Position numbers and translations under genes: made by a program. A stretch of DNA of 64,000 bases from Bufo bufo. Taxonomy: Eukaryota > Chordata > Amphibia > Anura > Bufonidae. The notes beneath the pieces were generated by a model. The model did no database searches and was not told the origin of the DNA. It saw only the letters and a program-made list of their open reading frames with translations. Positions 1-10,484 of this stretch are shown here, one piece after another (the stretch's first letter is position 1; each line of letters starts with the position of its first letter). Location of the stretch: NCBI RefSeq assembly GCF_905171765.1, contig NC_053390.1, positions 514,624,852 through 514,688,851 of the forward strand, given 5' to 3'.

Positions 1-174
1 ATTTCTCCTGGACTCCATGTAATCCGTTCCAGTCTGATAAGGACTCATTTATGACTAATTTCATTTTTGAAAAGTCTGTTTTTCTAAAATCTAAAACTTT
101 TGTTTTTGTGTGGTGGGACTCTTTCACAGTTCTTATATTAAACCACACTGACTGGTGATCACTAGATCCCAAGG
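1..174 (-). pseudogene. LINE (CR1/L2-like) endonuclease fragment
   Basis: The minus strand is open through this stretch and reads as the end of an apurinic-type endonuclease domain followed by the linker toward reverse transcriptase. It carries the SDHQSV motif, which matches the conserved SDH of CR1/L2/jockey-type LINE endonucleases. Both ends are missing: one runs off the window, the other stops where unrelated hAT-like sequence begins near 175-222. No target-site duplication or tail is visible. Family-level assignment is reasonable; the clade is not certain. Confidence 0.6.
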
Positions 175-221
175 TTGCCGAGACGGAGGGTGGGATGGCT
201 ATCTATAGCATCTATATTACT

Positions 222-1805
222 GGCCCCCCACTTCTCCTCCGCTGCATCCTTCTCCACTTCCACCTCCAGCAGCAGTCAGCCATTAGTTGTTAGCTGGAAG
301 CAGTGTAGCACTGCTGTGGGTAAGCGTCAACAGGCCGTGCTGAAGTTGATCTGTTTAGGGGACAAACACCACAACGCTGCAGAGATGTGGCAGGGTATAA
401 GGGACCAAACCGAGCTGTGGCTCTCGCCACTCAGCCTACAACCAGGCATGGTTGTGTCTGACAATGGCCGTAACTTGGTGGCAGCTTTGGATCTCGGCAA
501 CCTGACACACATCCCATGCCTAGCCCACGTCTTAAACTTAGTGGTTCAGTGGTTTATCGAAACCTACCCCAATTTGTCAGAGCTACTAGTGAAGGCGCGC
601 CGCGTGTGTGCCCATTTCCGCAAGTCGTCCACAGCTTCAGCCGGTCTGTCAACTCTGCAGCAGCGCTTGTGGCTTCCAGTTCACAGACTGTTGTGCGTCG
701 TGAGCAGCAGAGGGAAGTTGTGGAATACCAGCTGCAACATGGTCGTCGCTTTTCGAGTCAACTGCCACTATTCACAAGCGAGGAGTTGGCATTGATGTCA
801 GACCTCTGTGAGGTTTTAAAAAACTTTGATGAATCCACACAGATGGTTAGTGGTGATAACACTATTATCAGCGTAACAATCCCACTGCTGTGTCTACTCA
901 AACTATTGCTGCTCACAATTAAGGACGACGCTCTGAATGTGGCAGACGAGGAAATGGGGGAGGACATTACACAGAGTGATAGCCATCCCACCCTCCGTTC
1001 ATCTTCTCAGCGGGAATTGGACCATGAAGAGAAGGAGGAGGAGCTGGAGACAGTTGCCTCTGCTACAGAGGGTAGTACCCATGGAACTTTAATTCCATTT
1101 GTTCAGCGTGGATGGGCAGAAGAGGAGGAGGATGAAGAGATGGAGAGTCATCCTGATGTCGACATCGATGTCTTGCCTGTTGGTACTCTGGCACACACAT
1201 GGCTGACTTTGTGTTAGGCTGCCTTTCCAGCGACCCTTGCGTTATACGCATTTTAGATAACAAGGATTACTGGGTGTTCACCCTTCTCGACCCCTGCTAC
1301 AAAGAACTTTTCATCTCTCATTCCTGTGGTGGAGAGGACGAGTAAAGCGGTGCAATACCAGAAGGAACTTGTTGAGAGATTGCTCCAAAATTTTCCATCT
1401 GACAACACTGGCGGCAGAGTCCGTACTTCCTTAGGCAACCGAGGAAGGGAGACAGGAGGAACACACAGCAGTTCCAACAAAGGCAGGGCAACACTGTCCA
1501 AGGCATGGGACACTTTCATGATACCCCGCCAGCAACCTCACCCTGAAGCACGGCCTAGTGGTACAAGGAGGAAAAAGTTTTGGAAGATGGTGAAGGAATA
1601 CATAGCAGACCGTGTCAGCGTCCTAAATGATCCCTCAGTGCCTTTCAACTACTGGGTGTCCAAGCTGGACATGTGGCACGAACTTGCGCTCTACACCTTG
1701 GAGGTGCTAGCCTGCACTGCCGCCAGCGTTTTGCCCGAGCGTGCATTTAGTGCTGCTGGTGGCATTCTAACAGATAAGCGTATCCACTTGTCCACTGGCA
1801 ATGCT
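222..1805 (+). pseudogene. hAT transposase remnant (copy A), lacking its N-terminus
   Basis: This is the middle and C-terminal part of a BED-finger hAT transposase (ZBED-like). Similarity to the copies at 13.7-18.4 kb and 48.5-54.5 kb begins near 222 in a Ser/Thr-rich linker. The VSDNGRNLV block near 451-480 corresponds to the second catalytic Asp. An acidic low-complexity stretch follows near 1020-1150. The C-terminal hATC dimerisation domain near 1640-1800 is well preserved, with the LPERAFSAAGG core. The BED finger, the first catalytic Asp and both TIRs are absent. The frame changes near 700 and again near 1190, so it cannot make a full protein. It is the only copy of the three with an almost complete hATC region. 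Confidence 0.8.
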
Positions 1806-2460
1806 GACAGCAGTGGTGTAACTATCAGGGAAGCAACTGCTTCGGGGCCCGAGCTCAGAAGGGGCCCCAGAGCAGTACTGTAACCAGGCCCGTGGGGTAG
1901 GGGGCCTGTGGCACTCACCATCAGCCCCTGCTGTGAAATCGCTCCTCCAACTGCATCCTCCGTTCCATCTGCAAAGTTTCCCTTACTCTCCTGACTTCTG
2001 TAGCAGGTAGCCAATGAGCAGCAGTGCTGGTGGTGACATCTAATCCTGCTGCCAGCCCTGCGGTCCGGCACACAGCAGCCTGAAGAAATCATAAGAAGAC
2101 TCCTCCTCCCAGCCTGCTCCTGATCAGAGGATCCGACATTGCAGTAAGAACTGCTGGTCACTGCCCCCCTTCCCCATGACTAGCTGGTGCCCTGTTAACC
2201 CTTACCCTCTTATTTACACAGCTGCTGGTGTTTAAACAGCCAGAGCTGGTTTAAATGATGCAGCTATGTAGTCTGGACTAAGGTCAGAGGGGGGGGGGGT
2301 TGTCAGGAGAGGCACTGTTACTAGCTGCAGGACTGCCCTTCCACTGCATGACGGAGCCCCAGGAATCCTGCATAAAAGTGAGTGCATATGTGATGTGTAC
2401 TATGTGTCTGTATGTAATAACATGTGTGATGTGCAGTATGTGCATATAAGTATTTTCTTA
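1806..2460. other. Unassigned stretch
   Basis: No gene or element could be assigned. A short palindrome lies near 1844-1868 (GGGGCCC arms), a run of ten G lies near 2288-2300, and a GT-rich stretch with repeated ATGTGTGATGTG motifs lies near 2385-2450. Confidence 0.4.
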
Positions 2461-2462
2461 TA

Positions 2463-4072
2463 CAGGTTCTTCTCAAAAAAAATAGCATATTGTGATAAAG
2501 TTCATTATTTTCTGTAATGTACTGATAAACATTAGACTTTCATATATTTTAGATTCATTACACACAACTGAAGTAGTTCAAGCCTTTTCTTGTTTTAATA
2601 TTGATGATTTTGGCATACAGCTCATGAAAACCCAAAATTCCTATCTCAAAAGATTTGCATATTTCATCCGACCAATAAAAGAAAAGTGTTTTTAATACAA
2701 AAAAAGTCAACCTTCAAATAATTAAGTTCAGTTATGCACTCAATACTTGGTCGGGAATCCTTTTGCAGAAATTACTGCTTCAATGCGGCGTGGCATGGAG
2801 GCAATCAGCCTGTGGCACTGCTGAGGTGTTATGGAGGCCCAGGATGCTTTGATAGCGGCCTTAAGCTCATCCAGAGTGTTGGGTATTGCGTCTCTCAACT
2901 TTCTCTTCTCAATATCCCACAGATTCTCTATGGGGTTCAGGTCAGGAGAGTTGGCAGGCCAATTGAGCACAGTAATACCATGGTCAGTAAACCATTTACC
3001 AGTGGTTTTGGCACTGTGAGCAGGTGCCAGGTCGTGCTGAAAAATGAAATCTTCATCTCCATAAAGCTTTTCAGCAGATGGAAGCATGAAGTGCTCCAAA
3101 ATCTCCTGATAGCTAGCTGCATTGACCCTGCCCTTGATAAAACACAGTGGACCAACACCAGCAGCTGACATGGCACCCCAGACCATCACTGACTGTGGGT
3201 ACTTGACACTGGACTTTAGGCATTTTGGCATTTCTCTCTCCCCAGTCTTCCTCCAGACTCTGGCACCTTGATTTCCAAATGACATGCAAAATTTGCTTTC
3301 ATCCGAAAAAATTACTTTGGACCACTGAGCAACAGTCCAGTGCTGCTTCTCTGTAGCCCAGGTCAGGCGCTTCTGCCGCTGTTTCTGGTTCAAAAGTGGC
3401 TTGACCTGGGGAATGCGGCACCTGTAGCCCATTTCCTGCACACGCCTGTACACGGTGGCTCTGGATGTTTCTACTCCAGACTCAGTCCACTGCTTCCGCA
3501 GGTCCCCCAAGGTCTGGAATCGGTCCTTCTCCACAATCTTCCTCTGGGTCCGGTCACCTCTTCTCGTTGTGCAGCGTTTTCTGCCACACTTTTTCCTTCC
3601 CACAGACTTCCCACTGAGGTGCCTTGATACAGCACTCTGGGAACAGCCTATTCGTTCAGAAATTTCTTTCTGTGTCTTACCCTCTTGCTTGAGGGTGTCA
3701 ATGATGGCCTTCTGGACAGCAGTCAGGTCGGCAGTCTTACCCATGATTGCAGTTTTGAGTAATGAACCAGGCTGGGAGTTTTTAAAAGCCTCAGGAATCT
3801 TTTGCAGGTGTTTAGAGTTAATTAGTTGATTCAGATGATTAGGTTAATAGCTCGTTTAGAGAACCTTTTCAGGATATGCTAATTTTTGGAGATAGGAATT
3901 TGGGGTTTTCATGAGCTGTATGCCAAAATCATCAATATTAAAACAAGAAAAGGCTTGAACTACTTCAGTTGTGTGTAATGAATCTAAAATATATGAAAGT
4001 CTAATGTTTATCAGTACATTACGGAAAATAATGAACTTTATCACAATATGCTAATTTTTTTAGAAGAACCTG
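2463..4072 (-). mobile_element. Intact Tc1/mariner element, 1610 bp
   Basis: The element starts with CAGGTTCTTCTC, ends with the reverse complement, and is flanked by TA at 2461-2462 and 4073-4074. The terminal inverted repeats are long, roughly 190-200 bp (2463 to about 2662 and about 3880 to 4072), and almost identical. Each arm holds an outer and an inner copy of a related motif around GCATATT, the IR/DR layout known from Sleeping Beauty-type Tc1 elements, where these are transposase binding sites. One intact transposase fills the interior on the minus strand. Matching arms plus an open reading frame indicate a recent insertion. Confidence 0.9.
2740..3744 (-). CDS. Tc1-like transposase, 334 aa, apparently intact
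   Basis: A DDE transposase that would cut and re-insert its own element at TA sites in the nucleus. Residues 1-60 look like the first helix-turn-helix (residues SQSAVSRHL near 36-43) and residues 61-120 the second DNA-binding subdomain, with a basic KKCGRKR stretch near 51-57. The catalytic domain has Asp148 (IFSDES), Asp238 (FQHDLAP) and Glu273 (NPIENLW), a DD34E spacing. The frame runs uninterrupted from MGKTADL to the usual family ending FPTKY. The start was chosen because the MGKT beginning is typical of the family. I see no frameshift, stop or missing key residue, so it could be functional. Confidence 0.9.
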   Translation of the reverse strand: MGKTADLTAVQKAIIDTLKQEGKTQKEISERIGCSQSAVSRHLSGKSVGRKKCGRKRCTTRRGDRTQRKIVEKDRFQTLGDLRKQWTESGVETSRATVYRRVQEMGYRCRIPQVKPLLNQKQRQKRLTWATEKQHWTVAQWSKVIFSDESKFCMSFGNQGARVWRKTGEREMPKCLKSSVKYPQSVMVWGAMSAAGVGPLCFIKGRVNAASYQEILEHFMLPSAEKLYGDEDFIFQHDLAPAHSAKTTGKWFTDHGITVLNWPANSPDLNPIENLWDIEKRKLRDAIPNTLDELKAAIKASWASITPQQCHRLIASMPRRIEAVISAKGFPTKY

Positions 4073-4074
4073 TA

Positions 4075-4397
4075 TATATATTTTTATTCCTTGAGAACCC
4101 CTATTAGACACCACGCTAGCTTCAGGATGAATGTTCCTAGTTTTATTTTAGTTGCGGCCTATGGAGTGTATCCCCAACGTCTGGTAACTTGTATGCCATA
4201 ATGATGTCCAGTACAACCTGGCTCCGGATTCTGTGCTTAGCATCTGAAGAATTGCACACCATGGATGTTCCTGGTATCATTATACTAAAAGTTCTTTCTA
4301 TTCTCCACCTAGTAAGATTGTTACCATCTTTCAGTTTATTAAGTGTGTTATGCCATAATAGAGGTTGCCCGGCTAACTTCAGCCTTGGAGGCCTGCT
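4075..4397. other. Unassigned stretch
   Basis: Between the Tc1 element and the next MITE I see no recognisable gene, repeat or element end. Confidence 0.4.
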
Positions 4398-4400
4398 CTT

Positions 4401-4913
4401 AGGCTACTTTCACACTTGCGGCAGTGTGATCCGGCGGGCAGTTCCGTCGTCGGAACTGCCCGCCGGATCCGCCGATCTGCCGCTGACTGAAAGCATTTGT
4501 GAGACGGATCCGGGTGCGGATCCGTCTCACAAATGCATTGCAAGGACGGATCCGTCTCTCCGATTGTCATGCGGAGCGACGGATCCGTCTTGTACATTTT
4601 TTCACATTTTTACCGATCTGCGCATGCGCATGCCGGATCCAGCGCTAATTCATTCCTATGGGAAAAAATGCCGGATCCGGCGTTCAGGCAAGTCTTCAGT
4701 TTTTTTCGCCGGAGAGAAAACCGTAGCATGCTGCGGTTTTCTCTTTTGCCTGATCAGTCAAAACGACTGAACTGAAGACATCCTGATGCAAACTGAATGG
4801 ATTACTCTCCATTCAGAATGCATGGGGATATGCCTGATCAGTTATTTTCCGGTATAGAGCCCCTGTGACGGAACTCTATGCCGGAAAAGAACAACACAAG
4901 TGTGAAAGTAGCC
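4401..4913. mobile_element. Non-autonomous DNA transposon (MITE), Harbinger-like
   Basis: Perfect 17-bp terminal inverted repeats (GGCTACTTTCACACTTG and its complement) bound a 513-bp non-coding element. The flanks carry TTA at 4398-4400 and 4914-4916, the 3-bp duplication typical of PIF/Harbinger. The interior has several GGATCC-centred palindromes. No transposase is encoded, so movement would need a partner element elsewhere. The superfamily call rests only on the TTA flank. Confidence 0.75.
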
Positions 4914-4954
4914 TTAGAAGATAGCGACTTCAGAAATCTCCAGCAGCAGGTTCT

Positions 4955-5150
4955 CAGATCCTGTGAGGGGAACATATCTAGGCATAACTACTGTGAGGGG
5001 CACATATCTGGGCATAACTACAGAGAGGGGGCACAAAAATAGTCATAACTACTGTGACAGGGACAAAGGTGAGTATAACTGCTGTGAAGGGCCACAAGGA
5101 GGCCATAACTATTTTGAAGGGACCACAATGTGGTCATTAGTACTGTGTGG
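4955..5150. repeat. Degenerate minisatellite, unit about 35 bp
   Basis: Five or six diverged units share the pattern CTGTGA-GGG-CA(C/A)A...CATAACTA. Spacing varies by a few bases. No coding potential is supported. Confidence 0.6.
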
Positions 5151-5411
5151 TAGCACTTATGGGAAATGTCCTAGATTACCCTGCTATACATTGGCATGGC
5201 TTAGTCATACAGGCCAGCACAGTGCCCCCTGCTAGTGATTTCACAGGGGCAGTCACCATCTCTTCCTTATGTGATTTATTCTTTTTTTCTCTATCACCAC
5301 AGGGACCTTGTTCTGGATCCAGTGGACATCACACAGACGCCAGCGACACCCTGGATGAGGTAGGACCAGATTATATTAGGACTGGGTGAGTGTAGCCATG
5401 CATTGGGCTTA

Positions 5412-5562
5412 GGGCTCTTTAACACAAGCGGATCCTGTGCGGGTAATCCTCTGCGTGAAAGAGCCAAGACCCGTTCTGTACAGCAGAGACACAGAGCATT
5501 AACATGATTGATAATGCTCTTTGCCTCTCTGCGACCTTTTTTACTACAAAATCACAGAGCCC
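5412..5562. mobile_element. Possible short MITE
   Basis: A 151-bp segment starts GGGCTCTTTAACAC and ends with GAGCCC, with TTA on both sides (5409-5411 and 5563-5565). The inverted repeat is only about 7 bp, so this could be chance. Confidence 0.35.
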
Positions 5563-5677
5563 TTAGTGTAAAGAAAATCTGCCACCTCTTTGTAAAAATG
5601 GGGGGGCGATCCAAAGTTTGCACTGGGGCCCATAACACTCTAGTTATGCCACTGAGCGCATGTATGAGTGCATCCAT

Positions 5678-5736
5678 GTATGTGGTGAGTGTGTGTATGT
5701 GGTGAGTGTGTGTATGTGGTGAGTGTGTGTATGTAG
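5678..5736. repeat. 17-bp GT-rich tandem repeat
   Basis: About three and a half copies of GTATGTGGTGAGTGTGT in direct array. Confidence 0.75.
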
Positions 5737-6152
5737 CACTAGTATATGGTTGAATCTTGTTTTCTCCTCCTCCTCCTCATCCACATTGTATATATTCCCT
5801 CCAGAAGCCATTTGGCACCAGGAGTGAGATAGTTTGTGGACTCTCACTGCAGTCTTTGGTGGCCATTTGGCGCCGGGGGTGTTGTGGAGTGGGCCTGCAT
5901 GCATGTTGGTACCTGCACTCATTGGTTACAGTGGAAGCCATTTTGGCACCCAAAATGACAGTTATTGAAGCAGACCCAGTATGCATGTGGAACCTACACT
6001 CCCTGAAGTGTATGGTAGCCGTCATGACACTTAACAGGTAGAATTTAGTGTAAGGAACCCGTCTAACAGAGATTGCCTTGACGTGCGGCAGACGGGCTCA
6101 AATAATTTTGTACAAAACGATTTGCCAAGTATCTCTCACTTATAGTGTAGCA
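5737..6152. other. Unassigned stretch
   Basis: No gene or element end recognised. A GCCATTT(T)GGC(A/G)CC motif recurs three times between about 5805 and 5950, which hints at an old, degraded repeat. Confidence 0.35.
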
Positions 6153-6354
6153 CTTATAATTAGTGATGAGCGGGAGGTGCCATATTCGATTTTGCGATAT
6201 TTCGCGAATATTCGAATGAATATTAGTATTATTTTCGTCTAAATCGAATATTCGTAATTATTTTATTTTTCGCGAATAATATGCGATTAAATTAATCGTA
6301 CGATTTTATTTTATTTATTTTTTTCCTGTATAAGGCAACGTTGCTATGACTATG

Positions 6355-7241
6355 TGTCACAGCTGAGGATAGGGAAAACCCTCAGCCGTGCGATGCCAGG
6401 AGATGGTAGGTCGCTACTTGGCCAGGACCACAGAATTAGGGAGCAGGTCACCTCCTATCGCATCCCTAATCTGACCCCGACTCCTAGCTGCATGAGCCGA
6501 CCTTGATGGTAGGAGGGCTCATGCTCCGGAACCTTGAAGTCCCTGCTAGCCCTCAAGGTGGCCCTAAACTAAGAGCAGGGTAAGACAACCTGTTCCTTCT
6601 GGACACGGAGGAACAGGAGTCTCACTGGCCAAGCTGCATGGAAGGGGGAACATATACAACTTATGGCAATGGCAGGTACTTGCCACAAACACAACATTCA
6701 CCTGCCACAGACACAAAGCCTGGAACTCATGTGCAAGTGCTGCTGTCCACAACAACACAAACAAACACATCACACAGGAACCCAGGACTATAAGCTGCAA
6801 AGAATAAAGACCAAACAAACATCTTCATAACATCTTGTAACATAAAGCTATGACCACAAGGGTGGCCCCCACAGGCAGATGGTATATCACAGGAGGATGC
6901 CTCCAGCTAGCCATGGCTGAAGTACCCCTCAGACTACTGATCTTAACTGAGACTTTATAGCCCATGTAGCCACACCAACACACAGACACACCCAGTGCAC
7001 ACACACTAGGAAGGAAGTTAACCCTTCCAACACAAGGCAAGGGAAGATGGCCACTTAAAGGGGAAGTACACACATAAACACACACTTCACCTGTTGCCGC
7101 GTGCAACGGCATGCGTGGCAAGCATGTCCTGGGGATCAGCCAGAAGGCCGAGACACTGCCCCCACATGCATACAACACCAAACGTAGTTACGGACAACCA
7201 AGTGAAGGAAAATGTCACTAAGCACACCATAGGCCGTGACA
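6355..7241 (+). mobile_element. Solo LTR, 887 bp, nested in the hAT element
   Basis: The segment begins TGTCAC and ends GTGACA, and is flanked by a perfect 5-bp duplication CTATG (6350-6354 and 7242-7246). The uninterrupted target is visible in the same host element near 7630, where the sequence continues straight through. The LTR at 38588-40717 belongs to the same family in opposite orientation. No internal region remains, so this is a recombination-derived solo LTR. Confidence 0.85.
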
Positions 7242-7249
7242 CTATGGCT

Positions 7250-8000
7250 AGGCTAATGTGTATTTTACGAAATTTCTTAATATTGCTCTGACTTCGTCTT
7301 TTAGAATATTCGTAATATTCTAAAAGACATAGTTAGAGCAAAATTACGAATATTCTAAAAGGCGAAGTTAGAGCAATATTAAGAAATTTTGTAAAATACA
7401 CATATAGATTGTAATTCAGTTAATATAGTGCTATAATTTATTTTTTGCCCCTTCTGCACTTTAGTTTTGGGAAATATGTACACTATTAAAAAAATAATAT
7501 AGCACTATATCAGCTAAATTACAATCTATATGTGTATTTTACGAATATTCTTAATATTGCTCTAACTTCATCTTTGTACGATTAAATTAATCGTACGATT
7601 TATTTATTTTTCCTGTATAAGGCAACGTTCCTATGACTATGGCTAGGCTAATATGTGTATTTTACGAAATTGCTTAATATTGCTCTAACTTCGTCTTTTA
7701 GAATATTCGTAATATTCTAAAAGACGGAGTTAGAGCAATATTACGAATATTCTAAAAGACGAAGTTAGAGCAATATTTTGAAATTTCGTAAAATACGAAG
7801 TTAGAGCAATAATATTCCACTTTGGCATACTGCTCCCCGACAAGCGTCCCTGTCACCATGGGAACGCCTGTGGGTTAGAATATACCATCGGATCTGAGGT
7901 TTTACGATCTCAGGGAAAACTCAGATCCGATGGTATTTTCTAACCCACAGGCGTTCCCATAGTGACGGGGACGCTTGTCGGAGGACGCTTGTCGGGGTGT
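7250..8000. repeat. Cluster of long imperfect palindromes
   Basis: Inverted arms with TTACGAAATTT...CTAAAAGACG-type sequence lie at about 7259-7405 and again at about 7640-7800. A third foldback at about 7835-8000 has arms of roughly 70 bp around a short GAT-rich centre. They lie inside the 6161-8432 hAT element and would form hairpins if single-stranded. The third is also present, diverged, inside the 9046-10484 element. Confidence 0.7.
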
Positions 8001-8432
8001 TGTATGCTGAAGTTGATTAAATAACGATTTTGTCATGCGCTCGGGCACACGTATTAACAATTAGGATTTCTCTGTTGTAATATTCGAGTTCACGAATATT
8101 ATAACAGAAAAATCCTAATGGTAATTATATATGATTATTGGTTTAGATTAGAATAGGACGAATATCCTAAAATTGAATATACAGCAATATATTCTTTATT
8201 TAGAATATTCCGGTCCATCTGAAAACGTGATTCCTTCCAGCTTCAATTCAGTTGCTTGTGGGCCAATGGCTCATTGACCCACAAGCAAGAAGGAATCATA
8301 TTTTCAGATGAAAAAACAAAACAAAAACCGAATATTAAATTTCGCGAATATATGGAACTATATTCTAAATATTCGCGAAATTGGGATATTCGAGATAAAA
8401 ATTTGAAATTCGAATATTCGCGCTCAACACTA

Positions 8433-9045
8433 CTTATAATTATTATGCAATTTTGTACTCTATATTGCAGTGAGTTGTCGCATTGCATGTTTTGTCTTTT
8501 AACTACATCAAAAGGGAAAGTGATACTATCTGGAGATGACAGATCATTAAGAGGCTCAGGTTCTGTCACTCCAGTTTCCCTTTTCTCCAGAATCCGTAAC
8601 CACTGGTGGCTCTTTAAACCTTTTCTCCCACAATTCCCCAAAAAAAGCAAAATCCCTCCCCAGTATTACGTCATACATGAGAGAGGGTATCATCGCTACC
8701 TGACAGGTTACCAGCTTGAGCATAGTTCCTATGGCAACCAGTGCAGTATTATACTCGCGGGTTTCACCATGAATACAGGTGACCCTTACCATCTGGGACT
8801 GTAAGCTATTGGAGTTTACCAAACTGGCGTTAACTAATGTGATCATACTGCCAGTATCAAGGAGAGCCTGCACCCCTTTCCCCTCTATGGGCACGGGACA
8901 CTGATGTTTATCAACATTTTCAGGGGCCCCAGCAGAACAAACCACTTTGGCAAACATAAACTTCATATTTGGCATAGTATTCATATCACACTGCATGGGT
9001 TCAGAGTTTAAAGTACAGTTAGCAGCAATATGTCCTGGACCCTTA
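8433..9045 (-). pseudogene. Ty3/gypsy (Gmr1-like) nucleocapsid end and protease fragment
   Basis: The minus strand shows the second half of a CCHC zinc knuckle (a KGPGH-type loop, near 9018-9045), then an aspartic protease with the active-site DTGS motif near 8850-8870. Coding similarity fades near 8460, shortly before the hAT end at 8432. The retrovirus-like order gag-protease continues into 10485-11480 on the far side of the MITE, so both belong to one decayed polyprotein. Reverse transcriptase is not present on the other side of the hAT element, which suggests an older deletion. Confidence 0.75.
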
Positions 9046-10484
9046 GGCCTCATGCACAGGACCGTATTTTTTTGCGGTTCCGCAAAACGGGGTTCTGTTT
9101 TTCCGTGATCCGTGACCGTTTTTTCGTCCGTGGGTCTTCCTTGATTTTTGGAGGATCCACGGACATGAAAAAAAAAGTCGTTTTGGTGTCCGCCTGGCCG
9201 TGCGGAGCCAAACGGATCCGTCCTGAATACAATGCAAGTCAATGGGGACGGATCCGTTTGACGTTGACACAATATGGTGCAATTTCAAACGGATCCGTCC
9301 CCCATTGACTTTCAATGTAAAGTCAGGAGTTAATATACCATCGGATCGGAGTTTTCTCCAATCCAATGGTATATTTTAACTTGAAGCGTCCCCATCACCA
9401 TGGGAACGCCTCTATGTTAGAATATACCGTCGGATTTGAGTTACATCGTGAAACTCAAATCCGACAGTATATTCTAACAGAGGCGTTCCCATGGTGATGG
9501 GGACGCTTCAGGTTAGAATATACTGAAAGAACTGTCTACATGACTGCCCCCTGCTGCCAGGCAGCAGCCACCCCCCCTGTAGTTAACACATTGGTGGCCA
9601 GTATGACCTGTCACTTACCAGTAGGAGGAGCTCCCGGCCGGACGCAGACCATCGCAGCTCGCAGGTAAGTACAATGGTTCTACAAATTGCTAAGTAACCA
9701 TGGCAACCGGGACTGCAGTAGCGTCCTGGCTGCCATGGTTACCGATCGGAGCCCCAGCGATTAAACTGGGACTCCGATCGGTACACTCCGCTGCCACCAA
9801 TGATAGGGGGGAGATTTTAATTAGGAGGGGGAGGGAGGGGAGAAGGCCCACTGGCCACCAACGAGTTAACTACAGGGGAGGGAGGGAGGGGGGCCCACTG
9901 GCCACCAACGAGTTAACTACAGGGGAGGGAGGGGGGCCCACTGGCCACCAACGAGTTAACTACAGGGGAGGGAGGGGGGGGGCTGCCCCCTGCTGCCTGG
10001 CAGCACCTTCCAGGCAGCAGTCATGTACACAGTTCTGTTAGTATATTCTAACCTGAAGCGTCCCCATCACCATGGGAACGCCTCTGTGTTAGAATATACT
10101 GTCGGTTCTGAGTTTTCACGAAGTGAAAACTCAGCTTTGAAAAAGCTTTTATGCAGACGGATCTTCGGATCCGTCTGTATAAAAACTAACCTACGGCCAC
10201 GGATCACGGACACAGATGCCAATCTTGTGTGCATCCGTGTTCTTTCACGGACCCATTGACTTGAATGGGTCCGTGAACCGTTGGCCGTGAAAAAAAAAAA
10301 TAGGACAGGACAGGTCATATTTTTTTCACGGCCAGGAAACACGGATCACGGATGCGGCTGCAAAACTGTGCATTTTCCGATTTTTCCACGGACCCATTGA
10401 AAGTCAATGGGTCCGCGAAAAAAAAAAAAAACGGAAAACGGCACAACGGCTACGGGTGCACACAACGGTCGTGTGCATGAGGCC
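9046..10484. mobile_element. Non-autonomous DNA transposon, 1439 bp, Harbinger-like
   Basis: Thirteen-bp inverted ends GGCCTCATGCACA are flanked by TTA on both sides (9043-9045 and 10485-10487). The interior is non-coding: outer zones rich in GGATCCGT palindromes, foldbacks around 9340-9525 and 10040-10135 with a CGTCCCCATCACCATGG core, and a G-rich minisatellite. The insertion lies inside the CCHC zinc-knuckle coding region of the surrounding gypsy remnant. Confidence 0.8.
9847..9975. repeat. G-rich minisatellite, three units of about 43-47 bp
   Basis: The block CCCACTGGCCACCAACGAG begins at 9847, 9894 and 9937, each followed by TTAACTACAGGGGAGGG runs. The G runs could form quadruplex structure on the plus strand; that is inference only. 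Confidence 0.75.

Larger units (their letters stand above)
6161..8432. mobile_element. Non-autonomous hAT element, 2272 bp, with nested solo LTR
   Basis: The ends read TAGTGATGAGCG and, reversed, TAGTGTTGAGCG. An identical 8-bp direct repeat, CTTATAAT, flanks both sides (6153-6160 and 8433-8440), which is the hAT signature. The interior is AT-rich, full of CGAATATTCG-type palindromes, and has no transposase. A solo LTR (6355-7241) has inserted inside it. It sits against the decayed gypsy protease segment that begins at 8433. Confidence 0.85.

Noticed and set aside
1844..1868. GGGGCCC palindrome as a terminator
   Set aside because: A eukaryotic context makes a bacterial-type terminator meaningless; likely repeat debris.
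10023..10342. ORFs of 78-91 codons within the 9046-10484 element
   Set aside because: Lie in palindromic non-coding MITE sequence.
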